NCBI RefSeq assembly: GCF_009754945.1
Contig: NZ_WPIN01000010.1
Location: 124,001-188,000, forward strand
Length of the DNA stretch: 64,000 nucleotides
Direction of reading: 5' to 3'
Source of the DNA: Spirosoma arboris
Lineage (GTDB): Bacteria; Bacteroidota; Bacteroidia; Cytophagales; Spirosomataceae
Position 1 is the first letter of the stretch. The number at the start of each line of letters is the position of its first letter. The position numbers and the translations under genes are program-made. Positions 43,780-52,316 of this stretch are shown in pieces. The notes beneath the pieces are model-generated. The model searched no databases, was not told where the DNA came from, and was given only the letters and a program-made list of their open reading frames with translations.

Positions 43780-44137
43780 TCATCTGGGTGCCTTGATTCC
43801 CGTAGCGGTGCGTTTTTTTACACCTCTAGTGATACTTCTACTACCGAAGCTGTGGTGCAAAAACGCACCGCTACTGACACCTCTACCCCCTGAAGTAGCG
43901 GTGCAAAAATGCACTTCTAGTGCTACCTCTACTAGCACCTCTAGCGCACCTATTAATAAGGATATACCTATTACCTATATACCTACTACAAATAAAGCGC
44001 CCGTCGTTCCGACGTTTGATGTGTTTTGGAATGCCTATGACTACAAAGTAGGCCGCAAGGATTGTCAAAAAAAATGGGACCGATTACCACCCGAAGACAA
44101 GGTGGCTATCCTGACCGTTCTGCCGGCCTATGTTTAA
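43769..44137 (+). pseudogene. Remnant of a phage replication protein
   Basis: The last 45 residues, APVVPTFDVFWNAYDYKVGRKDCQKKWDRLPPEDKVAILTVLPAYV, match the C-terminal module of phage O-like replication proteins. The usual continuation is still visible after an in-frame TAA (ATPESLK), so the gene is cut short. No N-terminal DNA-binding domain remains. The linker DNA (43800-43935) has repeats around GGTGC...GCACC, similar in idea to iterons in lambda O. Confidence 0.5.
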
Positions 44138-44152
44138 GCTACACCGGAATCT

Positions 44153-44851
44153 CTAAAAATCGGATAAAGCTTTTTTTGCGGCCTCTCGTTTTCGTACCAG
44201 GCTCTTCGCCCTAGTAGTTAGATCACATTGAGTAACCGTATTCATAACAACTAGGTCACGTATGAATACGAGGGTAGTAATGTCCTCAACGCAGTTTTTA
44301 TCGTAAAACCTATGCGTTGTCTCTGTGGCCACAATCTTTCCGTTAGTCCAGCTACTAGTATACTTTGACTCTTCCCTCTGCAGCTTATTCCCATTGCTGA
44401 GGTATACACAGTCGATAGGCTTCTTAACCGTTTTTATGACTGGTGGGCCGTATTTGAGCTTTAACGCTTCGTGGATATCAGTTGAATTGTCACATTGAAG
44501 GCCGATCAGTATGCCACCTTTGAAAGTGAGCCAAAGGTTTTTAATTTCGATACCAGCGACCTGGTAGGCTGGTATCTGGAATATCCGAACATCTGGACAA
44601 AATAAAGCTTGCTCAGGTGAGCGATCAGGATAAGCTTTATTGACAACGATTTCAGCAATTCCGAACTTTTCCGTATCCATATTCAGGTATTCATCCAGTA
44701 TATGAATCGAATCCCCTGACTCTTTGGCAATCTCCTGAGTAATAGAAATAGGAGTTTTACCAATCTTAAATTTGCCAATACCCTCAACTTTATCTTGTGA
44801 GGTAACGGAACGTGTAAGAGCAATTAATAGAAAGTATAGATAGAATCTCAT
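44153..44851 (-). CDS. Secreted hypothetical protein, 232 residues
   Basis: Signal peptide RFYLYFLLIALTRSVTSQ followed by DKVEGIGKFKIGKTPISITQEI. Later there is IKNLWLTFKGGILIGLQCDNSTDIHEALKLKYGPP and a basic C terminus (LVRKREAAKKAL). The layout resembles periplasmic proteins of unknown function that track ligand-bound states, but no domain is confirmed. Its end overlaps the 3' edge of the phage replication remnant. Cysteines near 86, 121, 149 and 194 could form disulphides. Confidence 0.65.
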   Translation of the reverse strand: MRFYLYFLLIALTRSVTSQDKVEGIGKFKIGKTPISITQEIAKESGDSIHILDEYLNMDTEKFGIAEIVVNKAYPDRSPEQALFCPDVRIFQIPAYQVAGIEIKNLWLTFKGGILIGLQCDNSTDIHEALKLKYGPPVIKTVKKPIDCVYLSNGNKLQREESKYTSSWTNGKIVATETTHRFYDKNCVEDITTLVFIRDLVVMNTVTQCDLTTRAKSLVRKREAAKKALSDF

Positions 44852-45027
44852 ACAAAATGGATGGTTTTGGGTAAATATAAAATGTTATGCTAATCGAGCC
44901 AAAGCACGTACGTACGTGAAATAAGTGCGCCAAGAAGCAGTTGTCGTCTACTGAATCGACCGTTTATACGGAACCACTTGTCTAATAGGGCTAGGCCGTT
45001 ATTTTTACACCTATAAACCCATTAATA

Positions 45028-45237
45028 ATGTCAGAGGAAACAAAAAAAAAGGTCGGTCAATTAATTAGGGATGCCAGAAAATCAAAGGGCTTAACTCAAA
45101 AGGAGTTAGGGGAGAAATTAGGAGTTGTCGGCGTGACTATAAGTGACTATGAAACCGGAAGGCAAAATTTAACTCTTGATACATTAGATAAAATTGCCGA
45201 GGCCTTGGGGGTGAAAGCAAAAATAACCTTTGAGTAG
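45028..45237 (+). CDS. XRE-family helix-turn-helix regulator
   Basis: A 69-residue Cro/CI-type repressor. The HTH is complete: GQLIRDARKSKGLTQKELGEKLGVVGVTISDYETGRQNLTLDTLDKIAEALGVK. No peptidase or ligand domain is present. It lies in AT-rich DNA at the start of the RadC-like / Rha-like group and may control that group or the island. Confidence 0.85.
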   Translation: MSEETKKKVGQLIRDARKSKGLTQKELGEKLGVVGVTISDYETGRQNLTLDTLDKIAEALGVKAKITFE

Positions 45238-45386
45238 GACTATTTTTTTTGTTCAATAATTTAGGATATATCCTAAATAAAGCTTAATATTGTTAAGTCA
45301 ATCAGGAACAGAAAAGGCGATATAGCACCGAGGAGGTTGCCCGCTGGACCGTATGTACCGAGTTGACTCAACTAAATAAAGCAAAA

Positions 45387-45422
45387 CCCCGTGCTAAACT
45401 TTCTGACGGCATAGCAACGGGG
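45387..45422. repeat. Hairpin in the leader of the RadC-like gene
   Basis: CCCCGT plus GCTA pair with TAGC, a bulged A, and ACGGGG. It is 30 bp upstream of the ATG at 45452 and lacks a T run, so a leader or operator role is more likely than termination. Confidence 0.45.
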
Positions 45423-45451
45423 CGATGTGAAACAGTTTAACCTTACGAGTT

Positions 45452-46129
45452 ATGTGTAACACAGGACAAATGTACCTGCGGGTAGGGGATTCTACAACCC
45501 TAACTCCACAGACGGTCTCAAAGCAGGCCCATTCTACTGCCCGCAATTACAAACGGCAGACCAATCAATCTTCCATTCTTCCACTGGTTACCCGATCAAA
45601 AGCGCAGGCCGCTAAATCGCCCCAATCGGTCGTTCCGGTTCAGCCAACGGATCAGCTTACCGGCTTCCAGAATCCAATTCCGACCGGTAAAACAAAGCCA
45701 CAGGTCGTCGAATCCCCCTTCCAAGCCGCCCTACTGTTCATCACCGAAAACCACCGAGGCAACTCAGGCTTTAGTGCTTTTGTCTGTTACCTCGACGGAA
45801 AGCAGGTCGTCGCCATCGAGCGGCTACACCGTCTACGCGGGCATAATCCCGAAATTGATTTGACCAGCGTCCTAAGCAGAGCCCGACGTGATCGGACCAT
45901 TGACGGGGTGATCATCGCTACCTGGCACCGGCCAACGGCCGAAGACCTGTATGCCGCCGAATTTGAGGATGAGGTAGAACGGCAGTACCAGATTCTACTG
46001 GAGGCTGACATTAAGCTGGTCGATAACCTGCGCTTATCGGAGACGGGTATGTATTCCTATTACGGCCAGCATCCTGACCTGTTTGAGTCGCCTGGTATTG
46101 ACAAACGCGGCATTGGTCGGCTATACTGA
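45452..46129 (+). CDS. Degenerate RadC/JAB-like protein
   Basis: A 225-residue protein. A disordered N-terminal third is followed by FQAALLFITENHRGNSGFSAFVCYLDGKQVVAIERLHR, DLTSVLSRARRDRTIDGVIIATWHRPTAEDL, and a closing ILLEADIKLVDNLRLSETGMYSYYG. This order matches a RadC/JAB domain. The metal-binding HNHPSG motif reads TWHRPTAED here, so the first His is Thr and catalysis is doubtful. RadC-like proteins are common on islands. The next gene starts 2 bp after its stop, which suggests an operon. Confidence 0.5.
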   Translation: MCNTGQMYLRVGDSTTLTPQTVSKQAHSTARNYKRQTNQSSILPLVTRSKAQAAKSPQSVVPVQPTDQLTGFQNPIPTGKTKPQVVESPFQAALLFITENHRGNSGFSAFVCYLDGKQVVAIERLHRLRGHNPEIDLTSVLSRARRDRTIDGVIIATWHRPTAEDLYAAEFEDEVERQYQILLEADIKLVDNLRLSETGMYSYYGQHPDLFESPGIDKRGIGRLY

Positions 46130-46130
46130 G

Positions 46131-46844
46131 ATGGAGCCAACCACCCAACTGATACCGGTACGCACATCGGGAGAGATGTTAACCGTCAGTAGTGTAGACT
46201 TTGCCAATGGTCTGGGTATCCAGCACCGGAGCTTACTGGAAACGATCCGCAGTCATCAAAAAGCGATTGAGACCGAGTTTGGAAGGGTTACGTTTGAAAC
46301 GCAACCCTTCCAGACAGGAGGTGGTATACAAAATAAGGTCATTGTTCACCTGACCGAAGATCAGGCGCTGTTCATCGGTACGCTCAGCCGCAACTCCCAG
46401 CGGGTGGTTGCTTTCAAAGCCACGCTGGTCCGCTCCTTCTCCGAAGCCCGGCGCCAGCTGCGGGAAGTAGCTCAACCACTTTACCTCCAGCAACAGGAAC
46501 AGCGACTGGCCCACCTCGAGCAGCAACTAAGCCAGATGATCGAGTCCCAGCAGCAGGCTGCCCGATCGCTACTCGAACTACCCCGCAGCTCAGACCCCCT
46601 GCCAGTGGAGACGACACGCATGAAGATTCAGCGCATTGTCAATAACTACTGCCGGGCCAAGGGTGTGGGTCAACAGGAGGTATGGCGCAAGGTTTACGAC
46701 CGCTTGTACTACCTCTATCATGTTAGCATCCGTAGCTACAAACGATCTGATCGGGAAAGCTGGCTGGACGTGGCCGATCGGAGTGGTCACATGGAGAAGC
46801 TATACGCCATTGTCAGCGCTGAGTTGACCTATACCGAAGACTAA
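46131..46844 (+). CDS. Rha-like phage regulatory protein
   Basis: A 237-residue protein starting at ATG 46131, one base after the preceding stop (a GTG at 46083 would overlap it). The N terminus (MLTVSSVDFANGLGIQHRSLLETIRSHQKAIETEF, then VHLTEDQALFIGTLSRNSQRVVAFKATLV) matches the Rha/pRha pattern of phage regulators. A coiled coil follows, then a C-terminal domain (MKIQRIVNNYCRAKGVGQQEVWRKVYDRLYYLYHV) of the ORF6C/KilA-C-like type. Such proteins can act as anti-repressors or be expressed on phage infection. It may counter the XRE protein nearby. Confidence 0.7.
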   Translation: MEPTTQLIPVRTSGEMLTVSSVDFANGLGIQHRSLLETIRSHQKAIETEFGRVTFETQPFQTGGGIQNKVIVHLTEDQALFIGTLSRNSQRVVAFKATLVRSFSEARRQLREVAQPLYLQQQEQRLAHLEQQLSQMIESQQQAARSLLELPRSSDPLPVETTRMKIQRIVNNYCRAKGVGQQEVWRKVYDRLYYLYHVSIRSYKRSDRESWLDVADRSGHMEKLYAIVSAELTYTED

Positions 46845-46845
46845 A

Positions 46846-47070
46846 ATGAACCTTCAAACGCTCCGACCTTTTGTGGTGGCTAGTGTATGGCTACTCTTGG
46901 CTGCAGGTAGTGTCCGCTGGGCTGTCTATAGGGTAGCGACCCGCCGAGGATCGGGTCTACAAACCATTATAAACCATGGGTCAACCTCAACAGCACTCGA
47001 TCCATATGTGGTGAGCCATTCAAACCTCAGTCGAGCAACAATTATTCGACTGGCAAGCCCTGCTCGATAA
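46846..47070 (+). CDS. Small membrane protein, 74 residues
   Basis: One membrane segment (PFVVASVWLLLAAGSVRWAVY), then a basic, Ser/Thr-rich tail. It starts directly after the Rha-like stop and is probably in the same operon. No family is recognised. Confidence 0.45.
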   Translation: MNLQTLRPFVVASVWLLLAAGSVRWAVYRVATRRGSGLQTIINHGSTSTALDPYVVSHSNLSRATIIRLASPAR

Positions 47071-47130
47071 GCTTTTCTTATAGTGCTTTCTTTACATCAT
47101 AATCTAAAAGATAACCTTAAATAGTAACAG

Positions 47131-47168
47131 GAAATCCCGGTTGATATGGCCGGGATTTCTTGTTTTTG
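47131..47168 (+). terminator. Rho-independent terminator of the Rha-like operon
   Basis: GAAATCCCGG pairs perfectly with CCGGGATTTC over a 9-nt loop, followed by TTGTTTTT. The rest of 47071-47529 holds no recognised gene. Confidence 0.8.
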
Positions 47169-47529
47169 TAGCGGTATTAATTATCGAAGCCATCGGAAGC
47201 GAACAGGTAATAAGTAGTTCCGTTTGTAGCGAGTATCTGGTATGACTTGATATAGTTATTATCAGAGATCTCCCGTATTCGATGTATCTACATGTTTTTG
47301 GTCCGCTTGCGTAACTCTACTTACTCAAATGATAACATTATTAACAGCATAAAGTAAGCTCTATGGTCCCAACTAATCACCTTAAGAGCATAGCTCAGAT
47401 CGAGCGGCTCAGAGGTTAGGCAGTTCAAATCAGCACAAACCTAGTCGTAAAAACTACAGATCACTACAACCTATTTACCTGTTTCAGAGTCATGCGAAGA
47501 CGAATGAGATCTGCTAACTATCCAAGGCT

Positions 47530-48009
47530 ATGAAAAGGACATATTGGGCATTAATTAGCGTCTTAATTTATCTATTAAGCGCCTGCCAAAACGATTTGCC
47601 GGTTGAGCTGGCGGATTCTGATTATCTAATCTTCGGTCATTTCTACGGGGAGTGTGGGGGAGAGAGCTGCATTGAAATTTTTAAACTGGAACAAAGCCGC
47701 CTACTGGAAGATAAAAATGATAAGTACCCTAGCGCCAGTGATTTTTATGAAGGTGACTATGTGGCCTTGACTCAAGCGCAGTTTGCCAGTGTTCGCGATT
47801 TGGTGGATAGTTTTCCTGATGCCTTACGCAAGGAAACCAGTCGGGTCATTGGTCAGCCAGATGCGGGGGACTGGGGTGGTTTATATATTGAATTAAACTA
47901 CAAGGGAAGTCGCCAGTTTTGGTTGATCGATCAGGCCAAGCGGAATGTACCCAATGAATACCATAGCTTTATTGATAAGGTGAACGAAAAAATAAAGTTA
48001 TTGCAATAA
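47530..48009 (+). CDS. Lipoprotein with a decayed copy beyond attR
   Basis: A 159-residue protein with lipobox LLSAC (Cys19). The mature part includes SDYLIFGHFYGECGGESCIEIFKLEQSRLLED, then YVALTQAQFASVRDLVDSFPDALRKE, then GLYIELNYKGSRQFWLIDQAKRNVPNEYHSFIDKVNEK. No family is named. Its last 17 codons are repeated at 60396-60446, 45 of 51 bases identical and mostly by synonymous changes, so a paralogue existed near the island's edge. Confidence 0.7.
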   Translation: MKRTYWALISVLIYLLSACQNDLPVELADSDYLIFGHFYGECGGESCIEIFKLEQSRLLEDKNDKYPSASDFYEGDYVALTQAQFASVRDLVDSFPDALRKETSRVIGQPDAGDWGGLYIELNYKGSRQFWLIDQAKRNVPNEYHSFIDKVNEKIKLLQ

Positions 48010-48083
48010 GACTAAAGTAACTTAGCAGATTCTCAGGCAAGGATATTTCCTAAAATTACTAGGCTGGAGTGGGCTAACAGGAA

Positions 48084-48809
48084 TTAATCAAAGGATAGAC
48101 AATTCTTCTTTCGCCGAATCCATCGGTGCCCGGTAGGCCTCAACTGGAGAATATCAATTGGACCACCCAAATGATCTGGCTGTATCTTGACAACAGCCTT
48201 AATATACCGATCAATATAGTTGATTGGATCACTAGGTAGTAATCTGGTGTACTGATGCTTAATAGCTTCTGTGTCAAGGTGGTAACCTAAATATGACTCG
48301 GCTGGATTATCAAGTTTGTCATAACCGACAAATACGCCCTGATCATTAACAGCAGCGACATAAAAAACAGCGATGAATAGGTTAGCCTTACCGTTTTCGA
48401 AGCAAAATAATGGAATTCGAGCGACTACTTGTCTTGGAGGATGCTCTCGTAAGAATTGTTCCTGATTGTGGCGGTACACCCAGTTTAGATAGCTATTATA
48501 TTTCTTCCGGACTGGCTCGGCAAAGGCTTGATAAAACTCGTCAAGGGTATGAGTATGACGAGCGGCTGCTTCGGCGCAGAAACGCTGTAATGAATCATTA
48601 TCGCCAACAAAGGCGTAGTAGAAAGGGCCTACTTTCTGGATCTTACACCAGTCCGACTGCCAGCTCGATGGCCGTCCATCGAAATAGACGGTTTCCCGTT
48701 TGCTGTCGGCTCCGATGGTAATAAGTGAATCCGTCCGTGTAATGACAACGATAGTAGCTTGAAGCTGAAAAGAAAGCAGACTTAGGAAAAGGGGAAAAAG
48801 GTACTTCAT
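48084..48809 (-). CDS. Secreted Ntn-hydrolase-like protein (proteasome-beta-like N terminus)
   Basis: A 241-residue protein with signal peptide KYLFPLFLSLLSFQLQA, predicted to be cut before Thr19. The mature N terminus TIVVITRTDSLITIGADSKR aligns with the proteasome beta subunit: Thr as position 1 and Asp35 at position 17, the catalytic Asp position. CKIQKVGPFYYAFVGDND then resembles the KxxQxD strand with Lys33, here at position 38. This points to a secreted Thr-type Ntn hydrolase (peptidase or amidase). The rest (FENGKANLFIAVFYVAAVNDQGVFVGY) is compatible with the fold. The substrate is unknown and no self-compartment partner is seen. Confidence 0.55.
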   Translation of the reverse strand: MKYLFPLFLSLLSFQLQATIVVITRTDSLITIGADSKRETVYFDGRPSSWQSDWCKIQKVGPFYYAFVGDNDSLQRFCAEAAARHTHTLDEFYQAFAEPVRKKYNSYLNWVYRHNQEQFLREHPPRQVVARIPLFCFENGKANLFIAVFYVAAVNDQGVFVGYDKLDNPAESYLGYHLDTEAIKHQYTRLLPSDPINYIDRYIKAVVKIQPDHLGGPIDILQLRPTGHRWIRRKKNCLSFD

Positions 48810-48890
48810 GCTAAGAAAGTAGGAGAATATATGGCAAGATAGGTCTGCCCTTACGGCATCAATACAATAATAAATTGTCCTCTTATTATC

Positions 48891-51461
48891 TCAGCTTTCA
48901 TCAGGCCTACAAGGATTTATTTTTTGAAAATCAGGCATGTCAATTTGCTTAAAACTATTTGATTCGAACATACTAAAAATGCTAAGCGCAAAGTCTTTGC
49001 AAGCGGAAGGAGGAAGGTTCTTGAGAAAATCATAAAAGTTTTGATAATCCTCAAAGATCTGTACTACATAGGGATTAATCTCAACCCATCGTTCCTCATC
49101 AAAATTAGTTTGTGGTTGAAATAACCACTTCATAAATTTATCGGGATACTGAATTACATAATTACGCATACTGTCATTGGCTTGGGGAGTGATTTTTATT
49201 ATTCTGGTTTCATCTTCAATTAAGCCCCAATTTTGCCGATATATGAAAAATATCTCATCACCTTTTTCTGGCTCTGTTAAGATTGCATAATTCAAGATTT
49301 CTAATAAAAGATTTTTTAACTCAACTTCTTCAAGAAGTGGGCTCATTTCTTTTCTAATATGATTTCTAAGGAAAAAATTAGCCTCCTCAGCACGAATAGA
49401 TGGAGAATAGCGCTTATCAGTAAGTAAGCTCATAATAAATTCTTCATAAAGTATAACCTTCTCTTGGTAATATGCCTTGACATTGAATTCAGTCTTAAGC
49501 AACAAAGCATTTAGATAATTTAGGTTCACTTGGTAAGCACTTGCTACCATAAATAGACAAGAGGTTATAGCTTCAAAATCTTCTTTATTCCTAAACGTTG
49601 AAATCCTTTCAAGATAAGTAAGCAGTTCATCTAGCCTTTTTTGCTCGGCCGTTTGATGAAAGTAAGCCTCAAGACTAGCTATACCCTTAGTTCTAGCTTC
49701 TTCAAACTTATGTATTGAAATTGAATCAAAAAGTTGGTAATAGAAATATAGATGAAATGTATCCTGGAATAAAAATGATCTGCTGGTACGCTTACGGTTA
49801 GTATCGAGCATACTCTTTAAATACTCTCTAAAAAAATTCTTTTTACTTTTTAGCACACTGAGCGAAGAAATATGCGGCAATTCAAAAAAATGATTAAATG
49901 AGTTTTCATCAAAGCTCCAAGTTGTTCGACCTGAGAATACAACTCCCAAAATATTTTGGCTGGCTAGTTGATTATATAAATCAGGGAAACGGTATTTAAT
50001 TAACTCAAGAGTTAACAGGTCGTATAATTCCACTTCATTCCCAATAATTGAGTAGGTTAATTTAAACGAGTTAACGAACCGCTTAACATCTCGTATGTTT
50101 TCTAAATAACCTTTTACTCTAATTCTAGCTGTATATATTTCAGGGGCGTTAAATCCATCGTAAACCTTATCAAGACCATCTCCTTCAGGTTCATCTACCA
50201 GTGAAAGAACATCTTCAAACCGGTTAATTGTTGCTTCAGTCATATCTTTGAACAAATATTCACGTAAACTGATTGATATAGCTTTCTCCTCAATAGGAGG
50301 GAGCGATATTTCTAGTTGAAAAATTTTTTGGAGATAGTTTTCCTGTTTAACCATGTTGCCGCTGCTTGCTAATGCATTTATCACATATTGTTGGTCAAAG
50401 GCGGCAATAAAGAAGGTGTTGCTAAAGTCGGCGGTATTACGAATTAGTCGAATTATTGTCACCAATTCGTCGGGTAATAAACGATCCAAATCGTCAATTA
50501 TAATAATAAGGCGCTTGCCAGAGCGTAGGATGGATTTATTAAGGGCGTCGTAACGGTCGGAAAGTGATTTTGAATTACCAAAGATCCGTGATGCAAATTG
50601 TGTAATAATCTTTATTAGTGAAGGATCTTCTGTTTCTGTTAATTTATCCGCATATTCTCGTAAACTAGCTGCTACCTGATCATCATAGGGCTTTAACTTA
50701 GTCTCAAGCTGGTCAAAAAAATGATTTAATAATTGCCCACTTTTTTCAAATTTCCATGGATTAAAATCAACAACGATATTTGAGTCATCATCTAAAGTCT
50801 CATTGGTTAAACGATCCTTTATTGAGTTAAGAAAGGATGTTTTACCATACCCCCATTCTGAAAGAACTGCAATAGCAAATGCTTTTTCCACCACCGTAGC
50901 TTTAATTACATTGGCAATATATCCTGCATAACTATAACGTGAAAGTGTGTCTTTTTCTGAATCAATTATATGTGGGAGATCTTCTACGAGCGCCAACGAA
51001 GAATTTGAACGCAAAGGTTTTCCAATATAAACGTAGGATATCAGAAAGAATAGCGCTGCAATCAGCAACAGATCACTGAGGTAGATAGATTGCCAATCAA
51101 AACACTTATAAAAATAAAGATGTGAGTTTAGACGTATTGCCATAATATACAAACAGATGATTAACCCGCTGTACCAAATTGATAATAGGGTTGGGTAGCG
51201 GCTTGTATATACTTTATAAATAGCTACTAAAAATGACAGGCTAGCAGCTACTAAGCAAGCGCAACTAATCACCCAATCTGGTTGAAAATATTGTAAAGCT
51301 GGAGAGCAAAAATTTATTAACAGCTTTAATAGCCAGCCGTTAAAGGCATATATAAATAACCACGCAACCAAAGGGGGTATGTAGCTGCTTAAGGGAGATT
51401 CAGATAAATAAGGATATTTAGACAAATAGGCGCTTAAAACCTTTTTTATTTTAATAAACAT
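48891..51461 (-). CDS. KAP-family P-loop NTPase
   Basis: An 856-residue protein. Three or four membrane helices lie near the N terminus (about 30-160), followed by a KAP NTPase: Walker A SEWGYGKTSF with Lys207, Walker B RLIIIIDDLDRLLPDE, then KAP-type helical regions to about 480. KAP NTPases anchor to membranes and are often found in defence islands, but their mechanism is open. The coding sequence is clearly more AT-rich than the surrounding genes, which suggests recent transfer. It is downstream of, and in the same direction as, the restriction genes. Confidence 0.8.
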   Translation of the reverse strand: MFIKIKKVLSAYLSKYPYLSESPLSSYIPPLVAWLFIYAFNGWLLKLLINFCSPALQYFQPDWVISCACLVAASLSFLVAIYKVYTSRYPTLLSIWYSGLIICLYIMAIRLNSHLYFYKCFDWQSIYLSDLLLIAALFFLISYVYIGKPLRSNSSLALVEDLPHIIDSEKDTLSRYSYAGYIANVIKATVVEKAFAIAVLSEWGYGKTSFLNSIKDRLTNETLDDDSNIVVDFNPWKFEKSGQLLNHFFDQLETKLKPYDDQVAASLREYADKLTETEDPSLIKIITQFASRIFGNSKSLSDRYDALNKSILRSGKRLIIIIDDLDRLLPDELVTIIRLIRNTADFSNTFFIAAFDQQYVINALASSGNMVKQENYLQKIFQLEISLPPIEEKAISISLREYLFKDMTEATINRFEDVLSLVDEPEGDGLDKVYDGFNAPEIYTARIRVKGYLENIRDVKRFVNSFKLTYSIIGNEVELYDLLTLELIKYRFPDLYNQLASQNILGVVFSGRTTWSFDENSFNHFFELPHISSLSVLKSKKNFFREYLKSMLDTNRKRTSRSFLFQDTFHLYFYYQLFDSISIHKFEEARTKGIASLEAYFHQTAEQKRLDELLTYLERISTFRNKEDFEAITSCLFMVASAYQVNLNYLNALLLKTEFNVKAYYQEKVILYEEFIMSLLTDKRYSPSIRAEEANFFLRNHIRKEMSPLLEEVELKNLLLEILNYAILTEPEKGDEIFFIYRQNWGLIEDETRIIKITPQANDSMRNYVIQYPDKFMKWLFQPQTNFDEERWVEINPYVVQIFEDYQNFYDFLKNLPPSACKDFALSIFSMFESNSFKQIDMPDFQKINPCRPDES

Positions 51462-51623
51462 AATTCAAGTTACGGGCTTCGAGTTTATAAATTATCGGTT
51501 GTTAAGCCATTATAAAAATAGACCAACAAAACAAAAACGCTTTTAGAAGGAGTTCTAAGGCCGTAACTGCATGAATATTTGGGTACCTTCAGGAAGATGG
51601 ATACCTGAATGTACTTAAGCTAC

Positions 51624-52316
51624 TCAGAATTTATAATTACTCATCCGCTCATCAAGCTCCTTCCAGTTACTAATATGACGAGCCAATTCCGCCCAGAACT
51701 CTTTAGAATGGCTTTTGACCTTAGTATGGCAGAGCTCGTGTATGATCACGTAATCAATAAGCGAATAGGGGAGTTTAACTACATCTGGGTTGAGGATAAT
51801 CACATCTGAATTTGTACAACTGCCCCATCGCTTCCCCATCCGACGAACCTTGAGATCAGTATAGGTTAGGCCGGTTGTTTGGGCCAGTTGACGAACACGT
51901 ACCGTTAATTTCTCCTGCGCCTTTGTTCGAAAAAATGTGTCCAAAGCCTGTTGTATCGCTAATTGTCTATCTCCAGAAGGGTTGATCTGAATTTGAAAGC
52001 GGGAGTGATTAAAGTCAACTTGGGCCTTTTCCAGGTTAGGCATGAAAACGACCTCGGTATAGTAGTGTTTGCCCAGATAGGGGATACGTGACCCTGTTAC
52101 AATATCACCTGTATTTACTTCCCTCACTAATTCCAGCTTTTCCAGAATCCAGCGGGCTTTTTTAAGGACCAGACTATCGGCCTGGGGAGAGGAAAGATGG
52201 GGGCCCTTTAAAACTACTCCCTCATCACGGGACACGCTAATATAGTGCACCTGGCTGTCGGGGCAGTGCTGCACAACATAACGGATCGTTCGGGCGCCGT
52301 AGGAAACGTCAGGCAT
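51624..52316 (-). CDS. YgjP-type metallopeptidase (DUF45)
   Basis: A 230-residue protein. The C-terminal half has VIIHELCHTKVKSHSKEFWAELARHI with zinc ligands His193 and His197 and catalytic Glu194, and the KRWGSCTNSDVIILNPDVVKLPYSLIDYVI signature of the YgjP/SprT-like family. The N-terminal half is a YgjP-type beta domain. This gene is often coupled to type I restriction systems. Here its start overlaps hsdR by 8 bp, so co-translation is likely. Its role in the system is not known. Confidence 0.85.
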   Translation of the reverse strand: MPDVSYGARTIRYVVQHCPDSQVHYISVSRDEGVVLKGPHLSSPQADSLVLKKARWILEKLELVREVNTGDIVTGSRIPYLGKHYYTEVVFMPNLEKAQVDFNHSRFQIQINPSGDRQLAIQQALDTFFRTKAQEKLTVRVRQLAQTTGLTYTDLKVRRMGKRWGSCTNSDVIILNPDVVKLPYSLIDYVIIHELCHTKVKSHSKEFWAELARHISNWKELDERMSNYKF

